From: Roseibium aggregatum IAM 12614
GTDB taxonomy: Bacteria; Pseudomonadota; Alphaproteobacteria; Rhizobiales; Stappiaceae
Direction of reading: 5' to 3'
DNA: 64,000 bases
NCBI RefSeq assembly: GCF_000168975.1
Contig: NZ_AAUW01000001.1
Coordinates: 124,001-188,000 of the forward strand
A model generated the notes under the pieces. It saw only the letters and a list, made by a program, of their open reading frames with translations. It made no database searches and was not told the DNA's origin. Each line of letters opens with the position of its first letter. Position 1 is the first letter of the stretch. Position numbers and translations under genes: made by a program. This document shows, piece after piece, positions 1 through 9,775 of this stretch.

Positions 1-531
1 CCAAGCCTCCTGAAGCTGCAGCCAGAGGCGCGCCTGGTGCTTGCCGCCGGTGCGAACTCCGACAGCGACAAGGCTCTGCTCAAGCAATGGAAGGAGATCG
101 CAGCTTCCCTTGGGGTGGCCGATGCGATCAGTTGGCGTGGCTATGTCGAGGATGAAGACCTGGCCGATTTCTACCGCGGCCCAGGCATTTTTGCGCTGCC
201 ATCCCGTTATGAGCCCTTCGGCATGACTGCCGTTGAGGCGATGGCCTGCGGCACGCCGACGGTCGTGACCATTCACGGCGGCCTGTTCGAACAGATCGAA
301 TTCGGCCGTCACGCGCTGGTTGCTGATCCCAAGCGTCCGGAGGAATTCGCGGCCATGCTGAACATGCCGATGCAATACACCTGGATGCGCGAGACACTTT
401 GTGTGGAAGGCGCTCGCTTCGCCCGCCGCGTGTTCGGCTGGACGGGTATTGCCCGGCGGACCTTGCAGGTGTTCGAGCATTTCAAGGGCCGTTACGACGA
501 CCTGCAGTCCGACGAGCTTGCGGTGGGCTGA
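1..531 (+). CDS. Glycosyltransferase family 4, C-terminal part (5' truncated by window)
   Basis: The reading frame is open from base 1 and ends at the TGA at 529-531, so only the C-terminal 176 residues are present. The GT-B nucleotide-sugar site is visible as the E-x7-E motif in YEPFGMTAVEAMACG followed by TPTVVT. This places it in the sucrose-phosphate synthase / mannosyltransferase branch of retaining GT4 enzymes. The tail with FGRHAL and FGWTGIARR resembles what I remember of Agrobacterium mannosylfructose-phosphate synthase, which would make it a compatible-solute enzyme. That substrate assignment is tentative because the acceptor-binding half lies outside the window. Confidence 0.8.
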   Translation, partial: PSLLKLQPEARLVLAAGANSDSDKALLKQWKEIAASLGVADAISWRGYVEDEDLADFYRGPGIFALPSRYEPFGMTAVEAMACGTPTVVTIHGGLFEQIEFGRHALVADPKRPEEFAAMLNMPMQYTWMRETLCVEGARFARRVFGWTGIARRTLQVFEHFKGRYDDLQSDELAVG

Positions 532-660
532 CAGCTTACCGGAACAATGCCTTGATTGAGAAGGGATGCTGAAGATAACCGAACGTCCGGTTCAGCTTGC
601 GTTCAGGTGAAATAGATTACACCTTGCGCATGACCTCGTGAGCAGACCGGAATCGGACTC

Positions 661-915
661 GTGAAACAGATATTTGCCCTTTTGATCCTGACCTTCGCCG
701 TCATCGCGCCGGCGCAAGCCGCTTGTTTGTCCCAGTCGCAGGCCCGCGAAGTCGTGGCCAGTGGCAAGGCCGCCCCGCTTGGGGCGGTTGCAGGGCAAGC
801 AGGCGGGGAAATCGTCAAGGCACAGCTTTGCCAGCAGGGCGGAGGCTACGTCTATCTGTTGTCGGTCCTAAAGGGTGGCAAGGTGACAACTGTCACAGTC
901 AATGCCAGCAGGTAA
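661..915 (+). CDS. feuN: Small periplasmic FeuN-like modulator of the adjacent FeuPQ system
   Basis: This is an 84-residue protein with a GTG start, a clear signal peptide (MKQIFALLILTFAVIAPAQA, cleavage after residue 20) and a mature domain of about 64 residues. The mature domain has two cysteines that could form a disulfide, and ends with a PepSY-like pattern (YVYLLSVLKGGKVTTVTV). It sits 79 bp upstream of a response regulator/sensor kinase pair. In Sinorhizobium, FeuN is a small periplasmic protein of the same size encoded with feuPQ that restrains the FeuQ kinase. Size, export signal and position match, so this assignment rests on context more than on sequence recall. Confidence 0.6.
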   Translation: MKQIFALLILTFAVIAPAQAACLSQSQAREVVASGKAAPLGAVAGQAGGEIVKAQLCQQGGGYVYLLSVLKGGKVTTVTVNASR

Positions 916-994
916 TTGCTAGAAGCGACATCTTCCTGCCGGTTTTCGGTTGGTTGATCTGGTTCCGACTCCATCAGTCAAAAAGTTGAATTTC

Positions 995-1663
995 ATGCGC
1001 ATTCTTGTTGTCGAAGACGATACCGATTTGAACCGCCAGCTTGTGGCCGCCCTGGAAGAGGCCGGTTACGTGGTCGACAGTGCGACGGACGGCGAGGACG
1101 GGCATTTTCTTGGCGATACGGAGCCGTATGATGCCGTGGTCCTGGACCTCGGTCTGCCGTCCCTCGACGGCCTGTCCGTGCTGGAAAACTGGCGCCGCGA
1201 CGGACGGACCATGCCGGTCCTTATCCTGACCGCGCGCGACCGCTGGTCGGACAAGGTCGCCGGCATCGACGCCGGCGCGGACGACTACGTTGCAAAGCCT
1301 TTCCACATGGAAGAAGTGCTTGCCCGTGTGCGTGCGCTCGTGCGCAGGGCCGCCGGCCATGCCTCCAACGAACTGACGTGCGGCGCGGTGCGGCTGGATC
1401 TGAGGTCCGGCCGTGTCACGGTGGACGGCAGTGCGGTCAAGCTGACCTCGCATGAATACCGGTTGCTGTCCTACCTACTGCACCACCAGGGCAAGGTCAT
1501 TTCCCGAACCGAGCTGACCGAGCATCTCTACGATCAGGATTTCGACCGCGATTCCAATACGGTGGAAGTCTTCGTCGGCCGTTTGCGCAAGAAAATCGGT
1601 TCGGACATGATCGAAACCATCCGTGGGCTCGGATACCGCCTGGGAGCGGCGAGTGACTCCTGA
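995..1663 (+). CDS. feuP: OmpR/PhoP-family response regulator FeuP
   Basis: This 222-residue regulator has a receiver domain (MRILVVEDD, phospho-acceptor Asp51 in VVLDLGLP, Lys in the VAKPF motif) and a C-terminal winged-helix DNA-binding domain (LTSHEYRLLSYLL, VEVFVGRLRKKI, IRGLGYRL). The ATG at 995 is chosen because receiver domains start with this MRILVVED pattern; the frame is open upstream to 950 without added domain sequence. It overlaps the kinase gene by 11 bp. In rhizobia FeuPQ lies upstream of cycHJKL, as here, and has been linked to osmoadaptation/cyclic glucan export and to iron uptake. Confidence 0.85.
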   Translation: MRILVVEDDTDLNRQLVAALEEAGYVVDSATDGEDGHFLGDTEPYDAVVLDLGLPSLDGLSVLENWRRDGRTMPVLILTARDRWSDKVAGIDAGADDYVAKPFHMEEVLARVRALVRRAAGHASNELTCGAVRLDLRSGRVTVDGSAVKLTSHEYRLLSYLLHHQGKVISRTELTEHLYDQDFDRDSNTVEVFVGRLRKKIGSDMIETIRGLGYRLGAASDS

Positions 1664-3068
1664 GACCGCGGCCAGCAGGAACGGCCAACCGTTGAACAAA
1701 CCACAACGATCGCTTGCTGCCCGCCTCGTGTTCGTGGCTGCTGTCTGGTCCACCATCGCACTGGCCATTGCCGGTGTGTTTCTGGTGAGCCTTTACGAAA
1801 GAGCGAGCGAGCGCGCATTCGATGCGCAGCTCGAAGTTCACATCAAGGCGTTGATCGGCGAAATGCTGGCAACCAATGCGGACCAGACAACCGCGACATT
1901 GGCAGCTCCCGCCTACCGAGGCGATCCGCGGTTCTCCCTGCCGCTGTCCGGGTGGTACTGGACAGTCCGCCGTGCCGACAGCCCGTCGATCCTCTATGCC
2001 TCGGAATCCCTCGTCGGCGATCCGCTGAACACGTCGCCCATCGGCCAGGACGAGGCCAACGCCGGTTTCATCATTGGTCCGACCGGTGATGAAATCCGAG
2101 TGTTGCAACGAAGAATTTCGGTAGGCGACACGAGTTACGTGATTGCCGTCGCCGCGGCAACTGCCGGGTTCTGGGCGGATATCTACGAATTCGGGCGGCT
2201 TGTCGCCATCACTCTGTGCATTGTCTGGCTCGGGCTTATTCTGGCGATCTTCCTTCAGGTGAAGTTCGGCTTGCGCCCGCTTGCCCACTTGCGCGCGTCG
2301 CTGTCGGCCGTCCGCCAGGGCGAGGCAGAACGCATCGATGAGGCGTTGCCGCGCGAGATCGCACCGCTTGCCGTGGAACTCAACGCGCTCATCGTGTCCA
2401 ACAAGGAAATCGTCGAACGCGCGCGCACCCATGTCGGCAACCTTGCCCACGGGCTGAAAACACCGCTGTCTGTCATTTCCAACGAGGCGAGGGCCGCCGG
2501 AGGCCCTTTGGCGCAGAAGGTGTCCGAACAGGCATCGATCATGTCCACGCAGATCCAGCACCACCTGGAGCGGGCTCGCATGGCCGCGCAGCGGCGGGTC
2601 ATCGGGGTCTCCTGCGAGACCGAACCGGTTCTTGCCCGCCTGATCCGCGCCATGAACAAGATCTATCAGGACAAGGGGATCGAGGTCGGATTCGCGCAGA
2701 CGGGCGCAATCCGCTTCCGCGGTGAAAGCCAGGACCTGGAAGAAATGAGCGGCAACCTGATCGACAATGCCTGCAAATGGGCAGGGTCGAAGGTACAGGT
2801 TCAGGTTGCGGCTCTGAATGACCCTGCGACCAACCGGGACATGTTCACGATCACCGTCGAGGACGACGGGCCCGGATTGACACCGGAACAGCGGGCCGAA
2901 GCTGTCAAACGTGGACGTCGACTGGACGAAACGGTGCCCGGAACGGGGCTTGGCCTGTCGATTGTCGCCGACCTTGCCGCCCTTTACGGCGGCTCTTTCA
3001 CCCTCGACAGTTCCTCGCTCGGAGGGCTGAAGGCACGCCTTGTTCTGCCTGCACTCAGCAAGGAATAG
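1653..3068 (+). CDS. feuQ: Sensor histidine kinase FeuQ
   Basis: This is a PhoQ-like membrane kinase of 471 residues from the GTG at 1653; a GTG at 1623 is an alternative start. It has a first membrane helix near residues 25-47, a periplasmic sensor of about 130 residues, a second helix near 180-202, HAMP, the H-box NLAHGLKTPLS with phospho-accepting His266, and a HATPase domain with N-box (NLIDNACKWA), DDGPGL and GTGLGLSIV. It is translationally coupled to feuP by an 11-bp overlap. The periplasmic domain is the likely contact for the FeuN-like protein encoded just upstream. Confidence 0.85.
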   Translation: MTPETAASRNGQPLNKPQRSLAARLVFVAAVWSTIALAIAGVFLVSLYERASERAFDAQLEVHIKALIGEMLATNADQTTATLAAPAYRGDPRFSLPLSGWYWTVRRADSPSILYASESLVGDPLNTSPIGQDEANAGFIIGPTGDEIRVLQRRISVGDTSYVIAVAAATAGFWADIYEFGRLVAITLCIVWLGLILAIFLQVKFGLRPLAHLRASLSAVRQGEAERIDEALPREIAPLAVELNALIVSNKEIVERARTHVGNLAHGLKTPLSVISNEARAAGGPLAQKVSEQASIMSTQIQHHLERARMAAQRRVIGVSCETEPVLARLIRAMNKIYQDKGIEVGFAQTGAIRFRGESQDLEEMSGNLIDNACKWAGSKVQVQVAALNDPATNRDMFTITVEDDGPGLTPEQRAEAVKRGRRLDETVPGTGLGLSIVADLAALYGGSFTLDSSSLGGLKARLVLPALSKE

Positions 3069-3316
3069 GGGATTTGTCAGACGATCGGTAGAGCCGCTCT
3101 TGCGGGACTGTGATAGGATGTGATGCAAATCTCGGCAATAAAGACATGGTTGTGGCCAAGTTCGGCCACAAATTAAAAATATCACTGATTCAGCCGCCGG
3201 TTTCGGCCGGTTTCACGCCTTCTAGCGCAGTTGATTTGCGTTAGCCTATAAAAATGGTCAGCACTCGGATTTTAGCTGCTCCTGGTTGAAATCCTCGGAA
3301 CTTGGAGCTTTCAAGA

Positions 3317-3754
3317 ATGCGTCTTCGCGGTGCCTCGTGTCTTGCTCTTGCCTTGGTTCTGGCAGGTTGCTCCATGACATCCGGATCGAGAGACAGCAAT
3401 TCCTGGGGGTCCTTTTTCGGTGACCCGAACGCGAATGTGGCAGGCTCTGAGGCGAACACCGCTATTTCCGTTCTCGTCAACAACGAGTTCGGCAACGCGC
3501 TTGACCCATCGGATCGCATGGCGGCGGAAGATGCCCAGAACCGTGCGTTGCGCGCACGCGGGCTCGGGGTTTCGGTTGCCTGGCAGAACGAGCGCACCGG
3601 ACGTAGCGGCCAGGTCCGCCCCGGACCGGTCTATTTCGTCAACGAGACGAGCTGCCGCGAGTTCACTCACGAAATGGTCCTTCAGGGCCGCACCTTGCAG
3701 GCGCGTGGCACGGCCTGCGAAACCGACCAAGGCAACTGGCAGGTGATTGGCTGA
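3317..3754 (+). CDS. Surface-antigen-type lipoprotein
   Basis: This 145-residue protein has a lipoprotein signal peptide ending in the lipobox LAGC (MRLRGASCLALALVLAGC), so the mature N-terminus should be lipidated. The C-terminal half (DPSDRMAAEDAQNRAL ... REFTHEMVLQGR ... ARGTACETDQGNWQVI) has the pattern of the RT0821/Lpp0805 and Rickettsia 17-kDa surface antigen domain. The ATG at 3317 is preferred over the TTG at 3302 because it begins a compact signal peptide. It stands alone between feuPQ and an uncharacterised gene, with about 250 bp of non-coding DNA upstream. Confidence 0.75.
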   Translation: MRLRGASCLALALVLAGCSMTSGSRDSNSWGSFFGDPNANVAGSEANTAISVLVNNEFGNALDPSDRMAAEDAQNRALRARGLGVSVAWQNERTGRSGQVRPGPVYFVNETSCREFTHEMVLQGRTLQARGTACETDQGNWQVIG

Positions 3755-3906
3755 TCCAGCCGGCACCATGACCCGGTTGAAGGCAGCTCCAGCGTGCTGG
3801 TGCGAAGGGGCGGGGCCTTTAATTTTCCTAAGATTTTTCTCAACACTTGCTTAAGTCTTCTGCCGTTAAACTTGCGGTGAAAAGGATCGTGATGTTGACG
3901 CTGTGA

Positions 3907-5388
3907 ATGGCATATTCGGACCAGCTTGAAACCAAAATCAAAACCTACCTGAGCAGTCTGAGCCCTAACGCGGTTAAGGCTCTGGTCCGGAATTTGGAAC
4001 GCGCCAAGGTTCAAAAGCAGGCCGATCCGCACATCCAGCTTGTTCTTGCAGCAGCCGTTGCTCTTATCCGCAAACCGCAGTCGGTGACGCCCGGAATGCC
4101 CGGCGGTGCGCAGCGGCGCGGCCAGGTACAGCGCATGTTCTTCATGCCGCTGGATGATTTTCTGATCAACGAAATGCTGCCGACCCGGCAGGAAGGCCGC
4201 ATTCAGCGCGGTGTTCTGGATCGTGTCTGGAACTGGCTCAGCCGCGATGTGATGGCCGCCGATATCCGCCTCGTCCTGGAACAGGCCGGGAATGCCGCCG
4301 TCAGTGGCGAGCGGGTGGATGCCCTTGTTCAGGCGCTGCGCTCACGTGCCGTGGACGCCATTGGAGATATGCTCCGCCGCGAGGAGATTTCGGAAAAAGA
4401 CAAGCGCCGGATGGCCGTCGAACTTGGCGGTGAACGCGGGATCGCGGAAGTTCGCGACATCCAGAAGATTTTCGCCGCGGAGCGTTGGCTCGTCCCCTTC
4501 CTTCAGAACATACCGGACCGCATCAACGAAAACAGGCTGAAGCAGGACACGGATGTTCTGCGTCTGGTCGACAAGTGTTCCGCGCGGTTTCCCGACCATG
4601 TGCCCGTAATCGCTGCTGCCCTTGTGGACCGCTCCGATATGCCTTCGGCCCTGTGTGCCTTTGCCGGGCGCCTTGCGGGCGACAGCGATCCCAAGGCGAT
4701 CGCCCAGTCCCAGTTCGCGCCTTTCGTGGATGTGGTCATGAGCGAGGCCGAACGTCTGCAGATCTTGGCGCTTGAGCACCGCAACAACAATCCGGATCCG
4801 GTTGCCTTCTCTCAGGCGCTGTCGGAGTACCACACGCTGGTGCGCGGTGTTGAACGCGACATGGATCTTGCCGTCACAGGCAGGTGGCACAAGCGTCTGG
4901 CGGAAACCAAACGCAGCATTTCCAGTGTTGTCACCCGCGAATTGAACAGTGCTCATAGCAGTGTGCGCCGGGCACTGCAGGTGCCGAAATTCGACAAGGA
5001 CGGCAAGCTGCAGATCGACCAGTCCGCGATTGATGATGCCGTGCGCACGCTGCGCGTCGTCGCGATGGTCCGCAACGCCTCCGAGACGTTCGCGGTCAAC
5101 GAGATCGGCAAGCGCACCCGCCAGGCGGTCGAACAGACGCTTGAAATCCTGACACGGTCGCTGATCACCGATCTTGGCAAGGCCAAGGGACCGGCACTGG
5201 AGGCACAGACGGCCGCAGCCGACGTCGCCATCATGCTGTCGGAGATCTATTATGGCGCTGATTATGCCTCACAGCTTCGCCGCAGCCGGCAATCCGCCTA
5301 TGCAAAGGCCAGTGTGAATGCCGGCAGCGCCAATCCAGGCCCCAGTCCGGAGCGCAAACTGGTTGCCAGCGCTCTCGGCCGCCGCTGA
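3907..5388 (+). CDS. Conserved protein of unknown function, 493 aa
   Basis: I do not recognise a domain. The protein has no signal peptide or membrane helix and looks largely alpha-helical, with regular charged/hydrophobic periodicity throughout. It opens with MAYSDQLETKIKTYL and contains a basic, proline/glycine-rich patch near residues 58-75. The C-terminal 40 residues look disordered. The ATG at 3907 follows 152 bp of non-coding DNA. It precedes the cytochrome c maturation operon but is separated from it by 157 bp and has no evident link to it. The tandem helical pattern is loosely like the DUF2336 proteins in this window, but I cannot claim homology. Confidence 0.75.
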   Translation: MAYSDQLETKIKTYLSSLSPNAVKALVRNLERAKVQKQADPHIQLVLAAAVALIRKPQSVTPGMPGGAQRRGQVQRMFFMPLDDFLINEMLPTRQEGRIQRGVLDRVWNWLSRDVMAADIRLVLEQAGNAAVSGERVDALVQALRSRAVDAIGDMLRREEISEKDKRRMAVELGGERGIAEVRDIQKIFAAERWLVPFLQNIPDRINENRLKQDTDVLRLVDKCSARFPDHVPVIAAALVDRSDMPSALCAFAGRLAGDSDPKAIAQSQFAPFVDVVMSEAERLQILALEHRNNNPDPVAFSQALSEYHTLVRGVERDMDLAVTGRWHKRLAETKRSISSVVTRELNSAHSSVRRALQVPKFDKDGKLQIDQSAIDDAVRTLRVVAMVRNASETFAVNEIGKRTRQAVEQTLEILTRSLITDLGKAKGPALEAQTAAADVAIMLSEIYYGADYASQLRRSRQSAYAKASVNAGSANPGPSPERKLVASALGRR

Positions 5389-5545
5389 CGGGCCTCCTTT
5401 AAGCCCACCCATCCTCGCGCCGGCTCGTCATTTTCGACAAGGTTCGTTCGAAACGGGTTTCATGCCCTGATATGTCAGCACCGCGACCGCCGGTCACAGC
5501 TCTGCCACCTTGCTTTTGTCCGCATTGAATTGTCTATAGTGCGCC

Positions 5546-6679
5546 ATGGTGTTCTGGATCCTGATTGCCCTGTTGACCGGGGCTGCGACATTGTCCGTAC
5601 TCATTCCCCTGTCGCGTTCGCGGCGAGGCCAGGAGGCCGCGCCTGCTCGCGCGGATGAGGCGGTTTACCGAGAGCAGCTTGCCGCTATCGACAAGGAGCT
5701 CGAACGGGGCCTGATCGATGCGGAAGCTGCCGAGGCCGCGCGAACGGAAATCGCGCGCCGGTTGCTGGCAGCGCACGACAGGGTGGGTGCCGCGAAACAA
5801 GGCGGGGTCCGGACCGGCCGGCTGAAGCTTGCGCAAGGTCTGACTTTGCTGGCTCTGCCGGTCCTGGCGTTCGGACTTTATATCGCCCTTGGCTCTCCCG
5901 GACTTCCTGACCAGCCGCTGCTCAGCCGTCTCAATGCTCCGGCTGAAGAACAATCCGTGGACTTGCTGGTCGCCCGCGTGGAGCGCCATCTGGCGGAAAA
6001 TCCGGAAGACGGACAGGGCTGGGCGGTCATTGCTCCGGTGTATATGTCGCTCGGCCAGCCCCAGGCTTCCGCAAAGGCCTATTCCAATGCGATCCGCATT
6101 CTCGGGCCGCGGCAGGCCTGGCTGACCGACATGGGGGAAGCCCTCACGATTGCAAATCAGGGGCTGGTCACAGCCGAAGCCCGCGCCGCTTTCGAGCAGG
6201 CCGTATCCCTGGAGCCGTCAGCGGTTAAGCCTCGTTTCTTCCTGGCGCTTGCGCTGGGCCAGGAAGGCCGCAAGGAAGAGGCCATTGCCGCCTGGCAGGC
6301 TCTTCTTCAAGGAGCTGACGAAACCGCTGCCTGGGTTGGCGCGGCCCGTCAGGAAATGGCCAGGTTGACAGGTGAAGCGCCTGCAGGCGACACCTTGAGC
6401 GGACCGTCGCAGGAAGAGGTTGCCGCCGCCGGTGAAATGACGGCCGAAGACCGTCAGGCCATGATCTCGAACATGGTTGCCGGCCTTGCCGAACGTCTTT
6501 CCACGGAAGGTGGATCGGCCGAGGAGTGGAACCGGCTCATCCGTGCCTATATGGTTCTTGGAAAGAAACAGGATGCGGAACAGGCTCTGGCAGCGGCGTT
6601 GTCGGCCTATGCGGACAAGCCCGAGGACTTGTCCATGATCAAGGACGCTGCAAGCAAGCTTGGTCTATCTGACGGTTGA
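5546..6679 (+). CDS. ccmI: Cytochrome c maturation protein CcmI (CycH)
   Basis: CcmI is the apocytochrome c chaperone that delivers the substrate to the CcmF/CcmH haem-ligation complex. The 377-residue protein begins with a membrane helix (MVFWILIALLTGAATLSVLIPL), then the cytoplasmic leucine-zipper-like segment with YREQLAAIDKELERG typical of the family. A second helix lies near residues 96-114, followed by a periplasmic TPR region (VERHLAENPEDGQGW, AYSNAIRI, ALALGQEGRKEEA). It is the first gene of the ccmIEFH operon. The rhizobial name is cycH. Confidence 0.92.
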   Translation: MVFWILIALLTGAATLSVLIPLSRSRRGQEAAPARADEAVYREQLAAIDKELERGLIDAEAAEAARTEIARRLLAAHDRVGAAKQGGVRTGRLKLAQGLTLLALPVLAFGLYIALGSPGLPDQPLLSRLNAPAEEQSVDLLVARVERHLAENPEDGQGWAVIAPVYMSLGQPQASAKAYSNAIRILGPRQAWLTDMGEALTIANQGLVTAEARAAFEQAVSLEPSAVKPRFFLALALGQEGRKEEAIAAWQALLQGADETAAWVGAARQEMARLTGEAPAGDTLSGPSQEEVAAAGEMTAEDRQAMISNMVAGLAERLSTEGGSAEEWNRLIRAYMVLGKKQDAEQALAAALSAYADKPEDLSMIKDAASKLGLSDG

Positions 6680-6741
6680 GCGGCGGATCTGCTGCGGCCG
6701 GCGCGGTTGCGCCGGTGAAATGAAAATCGGACGCTTGGTTC

Positions 6742-7191
6742 ATGACACGCAAACAAAGACGATTGACCCTTATCGGATCGGCAGGCGCGGTGCTGGCTGT
6801 TGCGCTGATGCTGATTTTGATCGCGCTCAGAAGCGAGATCGTGTTTTTCCAGAGCCCGACTGAAATCACCCAGAACGGCGTGGCGCCCGGTCAGCGCATC
6901 AGGCTCGGTGGCCTGGTCGAGGAAGGATCGGTGGTGCGTTCCGACAACGCAGAGGTTCGTTTTCGCGTGACTGATACTGCCAATACGGTTGCCGTCACCT
7001 ACAAGGGCATCCTGCCGGATCTGTTCCGGGAAGGGCAGGGCGTCGTAACCGAGGGTGTGGTCGGGTCGGATGGCGTCTTTGTTGCGGACAGCGTTCTGGC
7101 GAAGCACGACGAGAACTACATTCCCAAGGAAGTGGCCGAAGCGCTGAAGGCGCAGGGACACTGGCAAGGCGAGGAAGGCCAGTCGAACTGA
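6742..7191 (+). CDS. ccmE: Haem chaperone CcmE (CycJ)
   Basis: CcmE accepts haem from CcmCD and passes it to apocytochrome c on the periplasmic side. The protein is 149 residues, with a single N-terminal membrane anchor (residues 9-29) and an OB-fold domain ([30 protein letters not shown]). The haem-binding His122 lies in the diagnostic HDENY motif, which makes this the standard His-type rather than the Cys-type CcmE. It follows ccmI by 62 bp and precedes ccmF by 34 bp. Confidence 0.95.
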   Translation: MTRKQRRLTLIGSAGAVLAVALMLILIALRSEIVFFQSPTEITQNGVAPGQRIRLGGLVEEGSVVRSDNAEVRFRVTDTANTVAVTYKGILPDLFREGQGVVTEGVVGSDGVFVADSVLAKHDENYIPKEVAEALKAQGHWQGEEGQSN

Positions 7192-7225
7192 TTGTTCGCA
7201 GTGCCGGTGAGGAAGAGGAACGGAC

Positions 7226-9211
7226 ATGATTGTCGAATTCGGACATTACGCACTCGTGCTGGCCTTCGCTCTGACACTTGTCCAGTCCGTTTTGCCGATC
7301 TGGGGCGCGCTCCAGAAGGATGACCGCCTGATGGCGGTGGCGCCGCCCGTTTCGGTGATGCTTTTCGTCCTGATCCTGCTCTCCTTCATTGTGTTGACAG
7401 GGGCCTATCTCAATTCCGACTTTTCTGTTCTGAATGTCGTCGAAAACAGCCATTCTGCGAAGCCGTTGCTCTACAAGTTCACCGGCGTTTGGGGCAACCA
7501 TGAAGGCTCCATGCTTCTGTGGGTGCTGATACTGGTGTTCTTCGGCGCACTGGTTGGCGTTTTCGGGGGCAATTTGCCGGCCGATCTGAGGGCCGTGACG
7601 CTTTCGGTGCAGGCCTGGGTGTCCGCCGGATTCATCCTGTTTCTGCTGGCGACGTCCAATCCGTTCACACGGATTGTCAATCCACCGCTGGAAGGGGCAG
7701 ACCTCAACCCGATCCTGCAGGACATCGGCCTCGCCATTCATCCGCCCCTGCTTTACGTCGGTTATGTCGGCTTCTCGATCACCTTCTCCTTTGCCGTCGC
7801 GGCGCTGATCCTGGGGCGCATCGATGCTGCCTGGGCACGTTGGGTGCGGCCCTGGACGCTGCTTGCCTGGTGCTTTCTCACCCTTGGCATCGCCATGGGC
7901 TCGTATTGGGCCTACTACGAACTCGGCTGGGGTGGCTGGTGGTTCTGGGATCCGGTCGAAAACGCCAGCTTCATGCCCTGGCTGGCTGGCACCGCGCTGC
8001 TGCACTCGGCAATCGTCATGGAAAAGCGAGAGGCTCTCAAGGTCTGGACAGTGCTGCTGGCGATCTTCACCTTCTCGCTGTCGCTCCTCGGCACCTTCCT
8101 GGTGCGCTCCGGTGTCCTGACCTCAGTTCATGCCTTCGCCACCGATCCGGCCCGTGGGGTCTTCATTCTCGGGCTTCTGTGCATCTTCATCGGCGGATCG
8201 CTGAGCCTTTACGCCTGGCGCGCCCCGATGCTCAAGCAGGGCGGCCTGTTTGCCCCCATCAGCCGGGAAGGCGGCCTGGTGTTGAACAACCTGTTCCTCA
8301 CGGCTGCCTGCGCGGCGGTCTTTGTCGGCACGCTCTATCCGCTGGTACTTGATGCCGTTACGGGCGAGAAGATCTCGGTCGGTGCGCCTTTCTTCAACCT
8401 GACCTTCGGACCCTTGATGGTGCCGCTGCTTCTGGCGGTTCCATTCGGTCCGGTCCTGTCTTGGAAACGGGCGGATCTCGGCGCAGCCTGCCAGCGGCTC
8501 TACGCCGCTTTCGGTCTGGCGCTGTTGCTGACGCTTGTCACCTACTGGGCTTGGGGCATGGACAAGGTGCTGGCGCCGCTCGGCGTGGGGCTGGCTGTCT
8601 GGGTCATGGCCGGAGCGATTTCGGAAATCGTGACACGGGTCAAATTCTTTGAAATCGGCTTCAAGCGCGGCTTTGCCCGTCTTGTCGGCCTTCCCGGGTC
8701 TGCCTGGGGCGCGGCCATCGCCCATTTCGGTATCGGCCTGACTGTCCTCGGCATTGTCACCGCCTCCGCGTTTCAGGAAGAGCGGGTCCTTACCATGCGT
8801 CCGGGCGACACGGTGGAGCTTGCCGGATATCAGATGACATTCGAAGGCGCGGCGCCGCGCCGTGGTCCGAACTACACCGAAGAAGTCGGTCATTTCTCGA
8901 TCCGGCAGGGCGGGGCCCTGGTGGCTGAACTTGACCCGTCGAAACGTATCTACACCGCCCGCCAAATGCCGACGACGGAAGCCGGCATCTATACGACAGG
9001 GTTCTCACAGGTCTATCTGTCGCTGGGCGAAGGCCGCGGCGATGGCGCTGTCGACGTGCGCGTCTATTTCAAGCCGCTGATCACCCTGATCTGGATCGGC
9101 TGTGTGATCATGTCGCTCGGTGCAGTCTTCTCGATTGCCGACAGGCGGCTGCGTGTGGGCGCACCCAAACCGGCCCGCAAGCGTCAGCAGAGCATGGCGG
9201 CGGCGGAGTAA
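7226..9211 (+). CDS. ccmF: Haem lyase subunit CcmF (CycK)
   Basis: CcmF is the integral membrane haem ligase of system I cytochrome c biogenesis. The 661-residue protein is highly hydrophobic with more than ten predicted helices. It carries the tryptophan-rich WWD signature ([20 protein letters not shown]) that interacts with haem, and the upstream family motif [16 protein letters not shown] periplasmic domain of about 100 residues lies near the C-terminus. The gene is followed after 4 bp by ccmH. The length is normal for the family. Confidence 0.96.
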   Translation: MIVEFGHYALVLAFALTLVQSVLPIWGALQKDDRLMAVAPPVSVMLFVLILLSFIVLTGAYLNSDFSVLNVVENSHSAKPLLYKFTGVWGNHEGSMLLWVLILVFFGALVGVFGGNLPADLRAVTLSVQAWVSAGFILFLLATSNPFTRIVNPPLEGADLNPILQDIGLAIHPPLLYVGYVGFSITFSFAVAALILGRIDAAWARWVRPWTLLAWCFLTLGIAMGSYWAYYELGWGGWWFWDPVENASFMPWLAGTALLHSAIVMEKREALKVWTVLLAIFTFSLSLLGTFLVRSGVLTSVHAFATDPARGVFILGLLCIFIGGSLSLYAWRAPMLKQGGLFAPISREGGLVLNNLFLTAACAAVFVGTLYPLVLDAVTGEKISVGAPFFNLTFGPLMVPLLLAVPFGPVLSWKRADLGAACQRLYAAFGLALLLTLVTYWAWGMDKVLAPLGVGLAVWVMAGAISEIVTRVKFFEIGFKRGFARLVGLPGSAWGAAIAHFGIGLTVLGIVTASAFQEERVLTMRPGDTVELAGYQMTFEGAAPRRGPNYTEEVGHFSIRQGGALVAELDPSKRIYTARQMPTTEAGIYTTGFSQVYLSLGEGRGDGAVDVRVYFKPLITLIWIGCVIMSLGAVFSIADRRLRVGAPKPARKRQQSMAAAE

Positions 9212-9215
9212 ACGG

Positions 9216-9701
9216 ATGATACAGCGCCTTTTCCTTGCCCTGCTGCTTGGCCTCAGCCTTCTTGCCGGACCGGCTCTTGCCGTTGCCCCGGACGAAGTTC
9301 TGGACGATCCGGTTCTGGAAAGCCGGGCCCGGGCGCTGTCGTCGGAACTGCGCTGCATGGTGTGCCAGAACCAGTCCATCGATGATAGCGACGCGCCTCT
9401 GGCCAAGGATCTGCGCATTCTGGTGCGCGAGCGGCTGGTCGCTGGGGACAGCGACGAGCAGGTGGTCGATTATCTCGTCTCCCGCTATGGCGAGTTCGTG
9501 CTGCTGAAGCCCCGTTTTGCCTGGCACACCATTGTGCTCTGGGCGGCCGGTCCGGTGGCTTTGATCGCAGGCCTGATTGCGATTGGCGCGGCACTGCGCA
9601 AGCGTGCCCGCAATCGGTCTGCGTCAACCGATACGTCCGCCTCCACCCTGACAGCCGACGAAGAACGCCGCCTGCAGGCATTGCTGGACAAGACCGACTG
9701 A
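9216..9701 (+). CDS. ccmH: Cytochrome c maturation thiol reductase CcmH (CycL)
   Basis: CcmH keeps the apocytochrome CXXCH cysteines reduced for haem attachment. The 161-residue protein starts with a signal peptide/anchor ([22 protein letters not shown]) and carries the redox motif [10 protein letters not shown] with Cys47 and Cys50. A second membrane helix near residues 105-128 is followed by a short cytoplasmic tail. The ATG at 9216 is used because it begins the signal peptide 4 bp after the ccmF stop; the longer frame from 9120 lies inside ccmF. It is the last gene of the ccmIEFH operon. Confidence 0.94.
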   Translation: MIQRLFLALLLGLSLLAGPALAVAPDEVLDDPVLESRARALSSELRCMVCQNQSIDDSDAPLAKDLRILVRERLVAGDSDEQVVDYLVSRYGEFVLLKPRFAWHTIVLWAAGPVALIAGLIAIGAALRKRARNRSASTDTSASTLTADEERRLQALLDKTD

Positions 9702-9775
9702 CCGTTCCGACTTCCAGTTCCCGGGAGGGCGGCCCTGATTTCCTTCAGGTCGTTCAGGGACCGTGGTCACTGTGT

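Noticed and set aside
1497..3185. Long (562-aa) minus-strand open frame opposite feuQ
   Set aside because: It is the antisense of feuQ in GC-rich DNA, with no domain pattern and Arg/Gly/Gln-rich composition. The + strand frame has full kinase motifs.
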